Source: Planctomycetota bacterium
GTDB taxonomy: Bacteria; Planctomycetota; UBA1135; GCA-002748355
Direction: 5' to 3'
Assembly (NCBI GenBank): GCA_011321845.1
Contig: DROQ01000216.1
Span: forward strand, 1-54,491
Length of the DNA stretch: 54,491 nt
The notes under the pieces were generated by a model. It saw only the letters and a list, made by a program, of their open reading frames with translations, did not search any database and was not told where the DNA came from. Positions 8,669-17,084 of the stretch are shown piece after piece. How positions within the stretch are numbered: the first letter of the stretch is position 1; every line of letters begins with the position of its first letter. The position numbers and the translations under genes were made by a program.

Positions 8669-10174
8669 GTGATCGAATTTTTCTCCGCGGTATTGCCGTT
8701 GGCTGTTCCGTCTTCTGCCTCCGAGGGGCCGAGCGCCCTCGAATCCTTCTTCGACAGCGCGGCGGACATTGCTTGGGGGCTGCCCTTCATCCTCATGCTG
8801 GCTGCGGTGGGGCTCTACTTCACCCTGCGGCTCGGTTTCACTCAGTTCCGTCGCATGGGGCACGCCATCGCCATCGGCAGGGGAAAATACGACGAACCCG
8901 ACGCGCCAGGAGAAGTCACCCACTTCCAGGCCCTCTGCGCGGCCCTCTCCGCAACGGTCGGGGTGGGCAATATCGGGGGCGTTGCCACGGCGATCTGGTG
9001 GGGGGGGCCCGGGGCGGCCATCTGGATGGCCCTCTTCGGTCTTCTGGGGATGATGACCAAGTTCGCCTCCTGCACTCTGGCCATCAAATACCGGGTCACG
9101 GACGAAGAAGGGCACATCATCGGCGGGCCGATGGAGTTCCTCTCCCGGGGGTTGGGAAAACGCTTCGCCTGGCTGGCGACGATGTTCGCGGTCTGCGCGG
9201 TGATCGCTTCCTTTGGAGGGGGGAACATGGTCCAGGCCAACCAGATGGCGACGGCCTTTACGCATGAGTTCGGCGCTTCCCTTCCTTCGGGGATGACCGA
9301 GTCCTTCGCCCTCGTGGGGGACATGCAGACCAACAGCATCCGTATCATTCTCGGTCTGGTCGTTGCGGTCCTCGTGGGGCTGGTGATCATCGGCGGGATC
9401 AAACGCATCGGCCGTGTCGCCGGAGTGCTGGTCCCGGTCATGGCGGTGTTCTATGTGGGCGGGGCCCTGACGGTGATCTTCATCCACATCGACGAAGTTC
9501 CCAAAACTCTGGGGACGATGTTCTCCCTGGCCTTTGGTGGGGACCTGACCCGCAAGGCCGCCGGTGGGGCAGTGGGGTTGACGGTGTTGCAGGCCCTGAC
9601 CTGGGGAGCGAAACGGGCGGTCTTTTCCAATGAAGCGGGATTGGGCTCGGCCCCCATCGCCCACGCGGCCGCCAAGACGCACGAACCGGTTCGCGAGGGA
9701 TTGATCGCCATGTTGGGGCCTTTTATCGACACGGTCATCATCTGCATGATGACGGCCTTGGTCCTCACTCTGACGGGGGTCTGGGAGACCTTCGCGGATG
9801 GGAGTCAGGGAGCTGTCATGACCAAGCTCGCCTTCGAACAGGGACTTCCCGAAGGTTACGGTTGGATCGGGAGATACACGGTCGCGATCGGTCTGATTCT
9901 CTTCGCCATTTCGACGGCCATCTCCTGGTCCTACTATGGGGACCGCTGCGTGACCTATCTCTTTGGACCCAAGGCTGTCATGCCCTATCGCACCGTTTAT
10001 GTGCTGTTCCTCTTCCTGGGGGCCAACATCGACGGAGGGATTGTATGGAAGTTCGCGGACGTGACGAACGCGGCGATGGCCTTCTGGAACATCATCGGAT
10101 TGCTGGGGCTCTCCACAGTCGTGGTCGCCCTCTACAAGGACTATTTCTCGAGACCCCAGGAACCCCTGGAGTGA
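8669..10174 (+). CDS. Sodium:alanine symporter family (AGCS) transporter
   Basis: The protein is 501 aa with about 11 membrane segments. It takes up alanine or glycine with Na+ across the inner membrane. Family signatures are visible: ALSATVGVGNIGGVATAIWWGG near residue 90, GGPMEFLSRGLGK near 150, and a C-terminal half containing WGAKRAVFSNEAGLGSAPIAHAAA near 310. It starts with GTG preceded by GAGGAGGG; no in-frame ATG fits better. The N-terminus has a short extra hydrophobic segment before the conserved core. The next gene starts 16 nt downstream with its own ribosome binding site, so both are likely in one transcript. Confidence 0.9.
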   Translation: MIEFFSAVLPLAVPSSASEGPSALESFFDSAADIAWGLPFILMLAAVGLYFTLRLGFTQFRRMGHAIAIGRGKYDEPDAPGEVTHFQALCAALSATVGVGNIGGVATAIWWGGPGAAIWMALFGLLGMMTKFASCTLAIKYRVTDEEGHIIGGPMEFLSRGLGKRFAWLATMFAVCAVIASFGGGNMVQANQMATAFTHEFGASLPSGMTESFALVGDMQTNSIRIILGLVVAVLVGLVIIGGIKRIGRVAGVLVPVMAVFYVGGALTVIFIHIDEVPKTLGTMFSLAFGGDLTRKAAGGAVGLTVLQALTWGAKRAVFSNEAGLGSAPIAHAAAKTHEPVREGLIAMLGPFIDTVIICMMTALVLTLTGVWETFADGSQGAVMTKLAFEQGLPEGYGWIGRYTVAIGLILFAISTAISWSYYGDRCVTYLFGPKAVMPYRTVYVLFLFLGANIDGGIVWKFADVTNAAMAFWNIIGLLGLSTVVVALYKDYFSRPQEPLE

Positions 10175-10190
10175 GAGGGGAGGAGCGACA

Positions 10191-10772
10191 ATGACCAAGT
10201 TTTCGATACTTGCCCTTCTGGGCGCGCTCGGTGGTGGGGTCCTCCTCTGGACCCTGCTCCCCACAGCGGCGATCTGGATCGACGGCCCATGGCTGGCCTG
10301 GGCCATCGCGGGGCTGGTCCTTCTCCTCACGGCGAGCATCCTGATCCCGAGACCGACCACCGATTCCTGGAAGCGGGCCTGGGGCTTGCTCTGGCTCGCC
10401 GCCATCTGCTTCATGGGTTCGTATTCGAGTCTCTACCTCCTGCACCATCGGGTGGATCACTTGGCTTCCCAGGTCCGAGAGGTTCTCCAGGACGAGGCTG
10501 CCCTCGCCAAGGCCAAGGCCGAAGGGCGGGTTGCGGACATCGAGAGCATCACCCAGGATCTCAACACCAAGAGGGCCGAAGCACTCGCCTCCTACCCCGG
10601 CCTGGTGTTCGATGAACGGGGAAAAAACCGGGTGGAGGCCAGTTCTCTCGAGTTGACCTATTTGGAATATATGGTCTCCGTCCTTTTCGTTTTCGCCTTT
10701 TTCATCCTCGCTTGGATGACGGCCCCGCCCGTCCAAAAGTTCTATGGATTCACCGCCGCGCCCGCGACCTGA
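10191..10772 (+). CDS. Inner-membrane protein of unknown function with coiled-coil loop
   Basis: The protein is 193 aa. Three hydrophobic segments lie near residues 5-25, 35-50 and 65-80. A long charged helical stretch (about 85-135, rich in Ala, Lys, Glu, Asp) follows, then a last membrane segment near 160-178. Topology suggests a helical domain facing the periplasm or cytoplasm between membrane hairpins. It starts with ATG after GAGGGGAGGAGCGACA. Its 3' end overlaps the next lipoprotein gene by 29 nt, so the two are translationally linked. I do not recognise a family. Confidence 0.65.
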   Translation: MTKFSILALLGALGGGVLLWTLLPTAAIWIDGPWLAWAIAGLVLLLTASILIPRPTTDSWKRAWGLLWLAAICFMGSYSSLYLLHHRVDHLASQVREVLQDEAALAKAKAEGRVADIESITQDLNTKRAEALASYPGLVFDERGKNRVEASSLELTYLEYMVSVLFVFAFFILAWMTAPPVQKFYGFTAAPAT

Positions 10773-11070
10773 TCTCTTGGTTCTTCTGCTGAGCCTTGGT
10801 GCCTGCGCCTCCGGTCCCTCTCTTCCGAACCCGGGGGGCCGGCGCATGTCCCTGGAACTGGGACCCAAGGTGGTGAAGTTCCAGGGGAAGGAGATGGACC
10901 TCCTCAGCTTTGGATCCCGGATCCGCGCCCTCGTGTCCAAGGACAAGAAGGAAGGGGGTGAGGGAATCCGGCTCATGGTCCGGGTTCGACCCGGGATGAC
11001 CATTGGCCGGACGGAGACCTTTTTGAGATTGGTCCAAGAGGCTGGGGTCCGAGCGGTGGATTTTCTGTGA
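10744..11070 (+). CDS. Small lipoprotein with a TolR/ExbD-like periplasmic domain
   Basis: The protein is 108 aa. A hydrophobic stretch ends in the lipobox LGAC (Cys near residue 22), so it should be lipid-anchored. The rest resembles the periplasmic part of TolR/ExbD: a strand and helix (LELGPKVVKFQGKEMDLLSF), then IRLMVRVRPGMTIGRTETFL and the ending VQEAGVRAVDFL, matching the usual pattern of a strand, a helix and an EAGVxxV ending. TolR and ExbD normally have an N-terminal membrane helix and a key Asp; both are missing, replaced by the lipid anchor. The gene overlaps its neighbours on both sides (29 nt and 4 nt). The family link is an inference from pattern only. Confidence 0.55.
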   Translation: MDSPPRPRPDLLVLLLSLGACASGPSLPNPGGRRMSLELGPKVVKFQGKEMDLLSFGSRIRALVSKDKKEGGEGIRLMVRVRPGMTIGRTETFLRLVQEAGVRAVDFL

Positions 11071-11750
11071 GGGGCTTTCCCGAGCTGGTGATCTTCGACT
11101 TGGACGGGACGCTGGTGGACACGCGGGCCTGGTGGTTGCCTGTCGCGGAGGAAGGATTGAGGCGGTTCTCGGAGCGGACGGGGCGGAAGGTTCCCTTTCC
11201 CGGCGGAGAAAAAGCCTGGTCCCTGGTCGGTCTCCCCGACGACGAGGTGTTTCGGGGCCTCCTGCCGCCCGAGCGCCAGGGGGAGTGGGAAGTCTTGCGG
11301 GACATCCTTGTGCCCATCGAGGGGGAGGTCTTGCGTTCCCAGCGGGATTTCCTGTTTCCGGGGACGAGGGAACTGCTCGGGGAGCTGAAGGCGGCGGGCG
11401 TCAAGCTCGGAGTGGCCAGCAACTGCGGGCCGGATTACCTCGAGGCGGTCCTGGAGGGGCAGGGGATCGCGCCCTGGGTGGACGCGAGTTTTTGCCGGGG
11501 CAGGCCCGAAGGCATGGGGGAGAAGGCGCAAATGCTGCGGGAGGCCATGCGTGTCCTGGGAGCGCAGGAAGCGGTTCTCGTGGGGGACCGGGACTCGGAC
11601 GCCCGGGCCGCCCAGGACGCCGGGATTCCTTTTGTGCTTCGGGAGGGTTCGGGGCCGGAGGTTTTCGCCGCTGCATATGCCTGCTGCGCTGCATCGAACC
11701 AGGAGGGAGTCAGGGACTGCCTTGCAAGGGGATGCTTCCAGGGAGGATAA
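11067..11750 (+). CDS. HAD-superfamily phosphatase, phosphoglycolate phosphatase-like
   Basis: The protein is 227 aa. HAD motifs are complete: I is DLDGT at residues 11-15 (nucleophile Asp11, acid/base Asp13), II is Ser118 in GVASNC, III is a Lys near 153 (GEKAQ), and IV is GDRDSD at 173-178. A helical cap lies between motifs I and II, as in Gph/PGMB-type enzymes. The likely reaction is hydrolysis of a small phosphomonoester; the substrate is not determined by sequence. The start is GTG overlapping the previous stop (GTGA), typical of coupling. The last 25 residues contain a Cys cluster (AACCAAS) not typical of the family. Confidence 0.82.
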   Translation: MRGFPELVIFDLDGTLVDTRAWWLPVAEEGLRRFSERTGRKVPFPGGEKAWSLVGLPDDEVFRGLLPPERQGEWEVLRDILVPIEGEVLRSQRDFLFPGTRELLGELKAAGVKLGVASNCGPDYLEAVLEGQGIAPWVDASFCRGRPEGMGEKAQMLREAMRVLGAQEAVLVGDRDSDARAAQDAGIPFVLREGSGPEVFAAAYACCAASNQEGVRDCLARGCFQGG

Positions 11751-11757
11751 TCGGGAG

Positions 11758-12318
11758 ATGCCCTTGGACTGGGAAGATGTGTTGCCTACCGAGCAGCAGA
11801 TACACGAGCACGTGATCTCCATTTTGGAATGCTGGGGAGACGATCCTCCTCCGTGCTTCGACGTGAAATGGAATTTTCGGCTCCGAACCGCCGCCGGCAG
11901 GGCGATCCTGGAGCCGGTTCTCCGAGTCGAACTCAATCCTCATCTCCTGGCCCGGCATCCCGATCAATTCCTCCCCACGCTCATCCACGAGATGGCCCAC
12001 GTCCTGGTCTACCATCGCTACGGCAAAGGACCCAAGGCCCACGGGGTGGAGTGGCAGCGCCTGATGCGGCAGGCGGGGCAGAACCCCGAGGCCCGCCACG
12101 GGATGAATGTGGACGGGCTGCGACGCAAGAGGCGCAAGTTCCTCTACCTGCACGTCTGCCAGGGCTGCGGGACCTGGGGGATCTACCGAAAGCTGCGCAG
12201 GGACCTCCAATGCGGCCGCTGTGGGCCGGGGGAGTTCCAGGTCTTTCGGTCCATCGCGACCCGGGAGGGATTGGCCCAGCTCCAGCGCAAGGCGGAGAAG
12301 AGGAGGACGGGTTCGTGA
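11758..12318 (+). CDS. SprT-like zinc metalloprotease domain protein
   Basis: The protein is 186 aa. The catalytic motif HEMAH is at residues 77-81 with a third ligand His95 (KAHGVEW), matching the SprT/Spartan arrangement. A C-terminal zinc ribbon uses Cys134, Cys137, Cys152 and Cys155. SprT-like proteases act on DNA-protein crosslinks in eukaryotes; the bacterial role is less clear. The ATG at 11758 was chosen because GGAGG precedes it by about 12 nt and the domain begins soon after. Longer in-frame starts would lie inside the HAD gene. Its stop overlaps the next gene start. Confidence 0.85.
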   Translation: MPLDWEDVLPTEQQIHEHVISILECWGDDPPPCFDVKWNFRLRTAAGRAILEPVLRVELNPHLLARHPDQFLPTLIHEMAHVLVYHRYGKGPKAHGVEWQRLMRQAGQNPEARHGMNVDGLRRKRRKFLYLHVCQGCGTWGIYRKLRRDLQCGRCGPGEFQVFRSIATREGLAQLQRKAEKRRTGS

Positions 12319-12743
12319 AGTCTCTGGTGAGCGCTTGCCTGCTTGGCTGCCCCTGCCGCTACGACGGGGGGACCAGGGGGGACCCCGAGTTGATCGCTGC
12401 CCTGGGGGAGGAGGCCCTGGCCTTTTGCCCGGAGGTGGAAGGCGGTCTGCCCACTCCGCGGCCCCGGGCCTTTTTCGTGGGTGGGGATGGTGCCCAGGTC
12501 TGGGAGGGGAAGGCCAGCGTCCGTGACGAGGAGGGCCGGGACCTTACTGCGCAGTTTCGCCGGGGAGCGGTCCGGGCCCTGGCCGCCGCTCTCGCCGAGG
12601 GTTGCAAGGAGGGGCTCTTGAAAGACGGTTCCCCCTCCTGCGGGCTGTCCCGGGTGGACATCCAAGGGCACAAGGTCCAGGGGCTCGGCGTCACGGCGGC
12701 CCTCTTTTTGCGGGCGGGATGGACCCTCCGGGGGCATGATTGA
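12315..12743 (+). CDS. DUF523 family protein
   Basis: The protein is 142 aa, close to the family length. It has the DUF523 pattern: an N-terminal VSACLLGCPCRYDG, then FCPEVEGGLPTPRP near residue 40, and a C-terminal LLKDGSPSCG near 100. The conserved Cys residues suggest metal or thiol chemistry, but the family has no assigned function. The start is GTG overlapping the SprT-like stop by 4 nt (GTGA), so the two are coupled. The larger frame upstream is only antiparallel coding noise inside the neighbour. Confidence 0.83.
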   Translation: MKSLVSACLLGCPCRYDGGTRGDPELIAALGEEALAFCPEVEGGLPTPRPRAFFVGGDGAQVWEGKASVRDEEGRDLTAQFRRGAVRALAAALAEGCKEGLLKDGSPSCGLSRVDIQGHKVQGLGVTAALFLRAGWTLRGHD

Positions 12744-12773
12744 GGGCATGGGCTGGGAGATTGGGAGTCGAAG

Positions 12774-13601
12774 ATGGCAGACGTGTTCACCGAGATCTTG
12801 AAGCTGAGGGAGAAGGGGATTCCCGCGGCCCTGGCCACCATCATTGGGACCAAGGGTTCGACCCCCGGCCGGGAAGCCATGCGCCTCCTGGTGCGTGAGG
12901 ACGGGACCTTCGTCGGGACGGTGGGTGGGGGCTGTCTGGAGGCCGAGGTTTTCGAGGCCGCCAAGGAGGTGATGCGGGACGAAAAAACACGGACCTTGAG
13001 CTTCCGGCTGAACGAGTTCGACACTCCTGAGAACGGATTGCTTTGCGGAGGCGAGGTCACGGTCTTTGTCGAGCCCTTGACGGTTCCCAGCCTTCACATC
13101 TTCGGTGGGGGACACATCTCGCGGGTCTTGGCTCAAGTGGCTGCTATCGCTGGGTTTAGGGTTGAGGTCTACGAGGACAGGGAGGCCTTCGTGAGCGAGG
13201 AGCGCTTTCCGTCCGCTTCGGCGCTCCACTGCGGGGACTTCAGAGAGCAGGCTCAAAACCTTTTCCTGGGGCCGCTCAGTTATGTCGTGGTCGTGACCAG
13301 GGGCCACAAGGGGGATGGGGAAGTGCTCCTTGGCCTCTCCCAGGCCCAGGGGAAGGCCCGCTATGTCGGGATGATCGGGAGCCGGACCAAAAAGAGGGTG
13401 CTCTTTCGCAAGCTGGAGGAGGAGGGTGTCCCGGTGGAATGGCTCGCTCGGGTCCATAGCCCGGTGGGGCTGGATATTGGGGCGATGAGCCATGAGGAGA
13501 TCTGCATCTCCATCCTCGCGGAGATGATCGCCGAGAGGAGGGGAAAGCTGGGGGCCGAGCGCGTTCTTCCTTCCCTCTCCAGGGAGCATGGCCGTTCCTG
13601 A
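12774..13601 (+). CDS. XdhC/CoxI-family protein
   Basis: The protein is 275 aa with two parts. An N-terminal XdhC/CoxI domain has ATIIGTKGSTPGREAMRLLV near residue 23, VGGGCLEAEV near 49 and the conserved Cys in GLLCGGEV near 87. A C-terminal Rossmann domain has FGGGHISRVLA near 107 and YVGMIGSRTKK near 195. XdhC proteins bind molybdenum cofactor, promote its sulfuration and insert it into xanthine dehydrogenase-type enzymes. No molybdenum hydroxylase is encoded in this window, so its client lies elsewhere. A 30-nt gap separates it from the DUF523 gene. Confidence 0.88.
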   Translation: MADVFTEILKLREKGIPAALATIIGTKGSTPGREAMRLLVREDGTFVGTVGGGCLEAEVFEAAKEVMRDEKTRTLSFRLNEFDTPENGLLCGGEVTVFVEPLTVPSLHIFGGGHISRVLAQVAAIAGFRVEVYEDREAFVSEERFPSASALHCGDFREQAQNLFLGPLSYVVVVTRGHKGDGEVLLGLSQAQGKARYVGMIGSRTKKRVLFRKLEEEGVPVEWLARVHSPVGLDIGAMSHEEICISILAEMIAERRGKLGAERVLPSLSREHGRS

Positions 13602-13747
13602 CCCTGGGGTGAACCTCCTCGGCCAAGCTCCGTTTCCTCTCCCTTTCCCCCTCTGTTTCGTTGTGCGAGAGCCCTCCTCCTGGCATGATGTTCCCCCTTT
13701 CGCCCCCCGTTTGGCCGCTTGGACCGGATAGAAACCGACGGATTTCA

Positions 13748-14830
13748 ATGAAGAAACTCCTGATCCCCTTCACTCTCCTCACCCTCGCTTCGCTCGCGAG
13801 GGCGCAATCCACGGACACCATCACGCTTGTGGACGGAACCAAGATCCAAGGGGTCAAACTCACCTGGATGGATGTCCGGGAGGTTCGCTACAAGGTCCGC
13901 TCCTCCGAGAAATCGATCGAAAGAGAAAAGGTCCACTCCCTGGATATCCAGCAGGCCAAGGCACGGGGGAAGCTTCGCAAAGCCCTCAAGGCGGTGGCAT
14001 CCGAGGATTGGGCGGAGGCCTTTCCCGCCTTTATGGAAGCAGCCAAGTCGGCAAAAAGGAGCAAGGCCCTTGCCGGATTCCTCCCTCAGTACGCGATGTG
14101 GAGAGCCTTTGAAATCGCCATCGACCACGGAACGATGGAGGATCGCAAGGACATCCTTTCCCAACTCCTCAAGGAATACCCCGAGACTTTTTATCTCCCA
14201 CAGATTTGGGAGTACCGGATCCGGATGGCTTACAAAAAGGCCGGGGCCGACAGGAAAAAACTGACTGCGATCAAGGGCCTCGTGGCCAAGTACCTCGAAG
14301 AAGCCAAGAACTGGGGGTCCACCCGGGCCGAACTCGAAGCCGAACTCGAAGGGATCCTGATCAGGGAGCGCCTTCGCGAGATCCAGGCCGGGGAGGCCAA
14401 AAAAGCGCTCTCCAAACTCCTTGGGCGCGCGGAGGCCGATTATCCCGACCTCGCCAATCGCCTGAAGCTCCAGCTCGCAGGGGCGGTCCTGCGCTCCGGC
14501 AAGCTGGAAGAAGCGCGTAAGATGTTCGACGCCATCATCAAGTCCGGTGTGGCGGACCCCCTGACCTTGGCCAGGGCCTATCTGGGCCGGGGGCACACCT
14601 GGTTCCGGAAACCCTCCCGCACCCCGGAGGATTCGGAAAAGGCTCTTCTCGATTACATGAGGGTCGCGACCCTCTTCCCCAAACTGGATTATGACCTGAC
14701 GGCCGAAGCTCTCTACTTCGCCATCGAGTCTTACAAGTCCTGGGGAGGGCCGGACCTCCAGGCCAATGTTCGTCGCTTGATCCGCCGGCTCCGGGGGCGA
14801 TACCGGGATTCGACCTGGGCTAAAAAGTAA
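13748..14830 (+). CDS. Secreted TPR-like protein
   Basis: The protein is 360 aa. A signal peptide (MKKLLIPFTLLTLASLARAQ) starts at the ATG at 13748; an upstream in-frame start would bury it. Residues 25-75 form a small beta domain (ITLVDGTKIQGVKLTWMDV), like those found before TPR regions in secreted planctomycete proteins. The rest is helical with TPR-like pairs (ALKAVASEDWAEAFPAFMEA, LLGRAEADYPDLANRLKLQL, ARAYLGRGHTWF). It probably works as a protein-binding scaffold outside the inner membrane. The PlsC gene follows after 7 nt. Confidence 0.7.
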   Translation: MKKLLIPFTLLTLASLARAQSTDTITLVDGTKIQGVKLTWMDVREVRYKVRSSEKSIEREKVHSLDIQQAKARGKLRKALKAVASEDWAEAFPAFMEAAKSAKRSKALAGFLPQYAMWRAFEIAIDHGTMEDRKDILSQLLKEYPETFYLPQIWEYRIRMAYKKAGADRKKLTAIKGLVAKYLEEAKNWGSTRAELEAELEGILIRERLREIQAGEAKKALSKLLGRAEADYPDLANRLKLQLAGAVLRSGKLEEARKMFDAIIKSGVADPLTLARAYLGRGHTWFRKPSRTPEDSEKALLDYMRVATLFPKLDYDLTAEALYFAIESYKSWGGPDLQANVRRLIRRLRGRYRDSTWAKK

Positions 14831-14837
14831 GTCCCTC

Positions 14838-15518
14838 ATGGGGAAGGCGCGCAAGGAACCCCCTCGCTCCGGGAGCAGGGGGTTCTTCGCTTTTCTGAGC
14901 GACGCCCTGTTCTGGGTGTTTCGTAGCCTGGTCCGTCTCCTTCTGCTTGTCTACTTTCGATTCGAGGCGAGCGGAAAGGTCCCCTCCGAGGGCCCTCTTT
15001 TGATCGCCTGCAACCACACTTCGTTTCTGGACTCCATCTGGCTGGGAGCAGCGAGTTCGCGAAGGATTCGGTTCCTGATGTCCGACCTCTATGGGGGGAT
15101 CTTTGGGTTGCGGTGGTTCTTTCGCTGGAACAAGGTCATTCTCGTGCCCGAGGAGGGGGGGCTCAAGGAGTTCATGACTCGTTCGCTCCAAGCCCTGGAG
15201 GAGGGCGCCGCCCTCGGGATCTTCCCGGAAGGATGGATTACGCTGGATGGGTCGGTCCGGGAGTTTCAGCCCGGGGTGATCCGGCTTGCGATGAAAACCG
15301 GGGCGAGGATCGTTCCCGCCGCCATTGTGGGAGGAGCGAGGGCCTTTCCGCGCAGGTCCTGGTTCCCACGACCGTGGAAGGTGCGGGTGCGCATCGGGGA
15401 GCCCCTGGAGGTCGAGAGTTTGTTGCCGGAGCAAGGGAGCAAGGCGGAGCGGGTGGGAGTGGCCGCGAGCAGGCTTCGAGCCAAGGTCTTGGAACTGATG
15501 GAACATCCCCCGGATTGA
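14838..15518 (+). CDS. PlsC-type 1-acylglycerol-3-phosphate acyltransferase
   Basis: The protein is 226 aa. It transfers an acyl chain to lysophosphatidic acid or a similar lysophospholipid at the inner membrane face. The catalytic block NHTSFLD is at residues 59-65 (His60 and Asp65) and the glycerol-phosphate binding FPEG at 129-132. A hydrophobic segment near 22-42 anchors it. FPEG is followed by WITLDGS rather than the more usual TRSxDG, so the preferred acceptor may differ. It sits 7 nt after the TPR gene and is followed by a small GC hairpin. Confidence 0.88.
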   Translation: MGKARKEPPRSGSRGFFAFLSDALFWVFRSLVRLLLLVYFRFEASGKVPSEGPLLIACNHTSFLDSIWLGAASSRRIRFLMSDLYGGIFGLRWFFRWNKVILVPEEGGLKEFMTRSLQALEEGAALGIFPEGWITLDGSVREFQPGVIRLAMKTGARIVPAAIVGGARAFPRRSWFPRPWKVRVRIGEPLEVESLLPEQGSKAERVGVAASRLRAKVLELMEHPPD

Positions 15519-15588
15519 AGGGAAAAAGAGAGCCTGGTTCCCGGTTCAAAATGGCCCAATTCTCGCTCGCTCTTCCTTTAGCTAACGA

Positions 15589-15604
15589 GGGGGCGAGCGC
15601 CCCC
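15589..15604 (+). terminator. GC hairpin after plsC-like gene
   Basis: GGGGGC and GCCCCC pair around a 4-nt loop, 70 nt past the stop. Only a short TT follows, so termination would be weak. It lies between the acyltransferase and the sigma factor gene. Confidence 0.4.
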
Positions 15605-15662
15605 TTGCCGAGGAGGAGTCTCCCGGGCGGAAGAATGATCCAGCGATTGGGTGGAGGGGAAA

Positions 15663-16205
15663 ATGGGGGAAGGTTCTTCGGAGGTTCCTGGCTGGTCTGA
15701 GCTGAGGCGGGGGGTCCTGGGGAGTTTGCGGCCCTTTGTGCAGCAGCGGGACCAGGTGGAGGACATTGCTCAGGAAACACTCATGCGCGCATGGGTGGGA
15801 TGGAGTCGAGGGAACATCCGCAAGCTGGGTATGGGGTGGGTCCATCAGGTCTCCCGACGGATTGCCATCGATCGTCGGCGGGAAAGGCTGAGGAGGCCCA
15901 GCCACCAGTGTTTGACGCGCTTGGATTACGGGGCGCGGGATCCGAGGCGCTTGCCTCGGCAGCTGCGGACCTGTTATGGGACCTTTCCCTTGATGGTTCT
16001 CCTCTCGAGCCTCGATGAGGCCATCCAGAGTCTCCCGCAGGAACTGAGGCTTGTCTTTTGCGCTCGCGCGCGAGGGGTGAGCTATCGCGAGATCGCCTGC
16101 CGTCTTCGAATCGGCCTCAGTACTGTGAGGATGCGTTTGGCCCGGGGCAAACGCATCCTCGAACAAGAGATCCTCCGGGATCTCAAGAAGCGAGGAGAAT
16201 TGTGA
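15663..16205 (+). CDS. ECF-type RNA polymerase sigma factor
   Basis: The protein is 180 aa. Region 2 is visible as FVQQRDQVEDIAQETLMRAW near residue 25. Region 4 is the C-terminal helix-turn-helix, SLPQELRLVFCARARGVSYR then EIACRLRIGLSTVRMRLARG. Such factors redirect RNA polymerase to a small set of promoters. The ATG at 15663 has GGAGGGG 5-9 nt before it and is preferred over an upstream GTG. Its stop overlaps the start of a secreted TPR gene by 1 nt, so the pair is co-translated. No anti-sigma factor is evident next to it. Confidence 0.82.
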   Translation: MGEGSSEVPGWSELRRGVLGSLRPFVQQRDQVEDIAQETLMRAWVGWSRGNIRKLGMGWVHQVSRRIAIDRRRERLRRPSHQCLTRLDYGARDPRRLPRQLRTCYGTFPLMVLLSSLDEAIQSLPQELRLVFCARARGVSYREIACRLRIGLSTVRMRLARGKRILEQEILRDLKKRGEL

Positions 16206-17062
16206 TGAAAAGAATCATCCGCCTCATCGGTGTGGGTTCCCTGTCTCTGTTTTGTCTTTCCCTGGGGCCTGTCTCCGGACAGGACCTGGCCCAGGGGAAG
16301 GGGGGCAGAGCGATCTCCCAGAAAAAGGAGAAACAGCTCAGTCCCGAGCAGCGCAAAAGAATCCGCGAGGGTCGCAGGGCTCTCATCGAAGCCAGCAAAA
16401 AAGCCCGCGCAGGCCAGCCCAGGACGGCCGAAGCCAAAGCCAAGGCCCGGAACATCGCCTTCGAGGCCCTCGTCAAGGTCGAGGCGAAGTACCGGGGGGT
16501 CCCGGAGGTCCAGGCGGAAGCGGCCTACCGGGAGGGGAAACTGCTCGCGCTCTTGGGCCGGAGCCGAGACGCGGTCAGCGCGTACGAACGAGCGGCCAGG
16601 CTGCTCCCGGAGAGATACAGGTCCAAGGCCCTGATCCAAGGGGGGCATGTGATGCGACGCATGAAGAAGCTCGGAGATGCGCTCAAATACTACCGTCTCG
16701 CGCTCAAGGGCGGCCGGGGATTGGACGCCCAGCGCGCCCGGATCTGGGAGGGCAAGGTCCTTGCCCGGCTCGGGCGGATGGAGGACGCAAGGAAGAGCTG
16801 GAAGGTCCTCTGCTCCTCCTCCCACGCGGACCCCTTCCAGAGGATCCTGGCTTTTGACGCTCTCGCGGGGAGCTACCTGAGACAGGGGGATCTCCGGCAG
16901 GCCCGTCTCGTCCTCAAGGACGCCGATGAGACGCTGTCCGCGCTCTCCTCTCCCGAGGAGAAACTCGGCAAGAAGATCCAGGAGAGGCTCTCTCGGATGT
17001 CTTCGAGGAGGCGGCTCCGCCAAAGGCTCGAAAAGGAAGCAGCCGCCAAATCGGGAAAGTAG
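16205..17062 (+). CDS. Secreted TPR-repeat protein linked to ECF sigma gene
   Basis: The protein is 285 aa. A signal peptide of about 25 residues (ending GPVSGQ) is followed by a basic helical segment and TPR-like helices: EAAYREGKLLALLGRSRDAV, YKSKAL-type helices near 140, KKLGDALKYYRLAL and ILAFDALAGSYLRQGDLRQA. The ATG overlaps the sigma factor stop (TGATG). Co-translation with a sigma factor suggests it could be part of the signalling route or its target, but this is inference from position. Confidence 0.7.
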   Translation: MKRIIRLIGVGSLSLFCLSLGPVSGQDLAQGKGGRAISQKKEKQLSPEQRKRIREGRRALIEASKKARAGQPRTAEAKAKARNIAFEALVKVEAKYRGVPEVQAEAAYREGKLLALLGRSRDAVSAYERAARLLPERYRSKALIQGGHVMRRMKKLGDALKYYRLALKGGRGLDAQRARIWEGKVLARLGRMEDARKSWKVLCSSSHADPFQRILAFDALAGSYLRQGDLRQARLVLKDADETLSALSSPEEKLGKKIQERLSRMSSRRRLRQRLEKEAAAKSGK

Positions 17063-17084
17063 GGGAAGGTCCTCTCCGGTCGGG

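Noticed and set aside
10092-11936. 614-codon minus-strand open frame
   Set aside because: It overlaps four well-supported plus-strand genes with coupled starts and stops, and has no domain or ribosome binding site.
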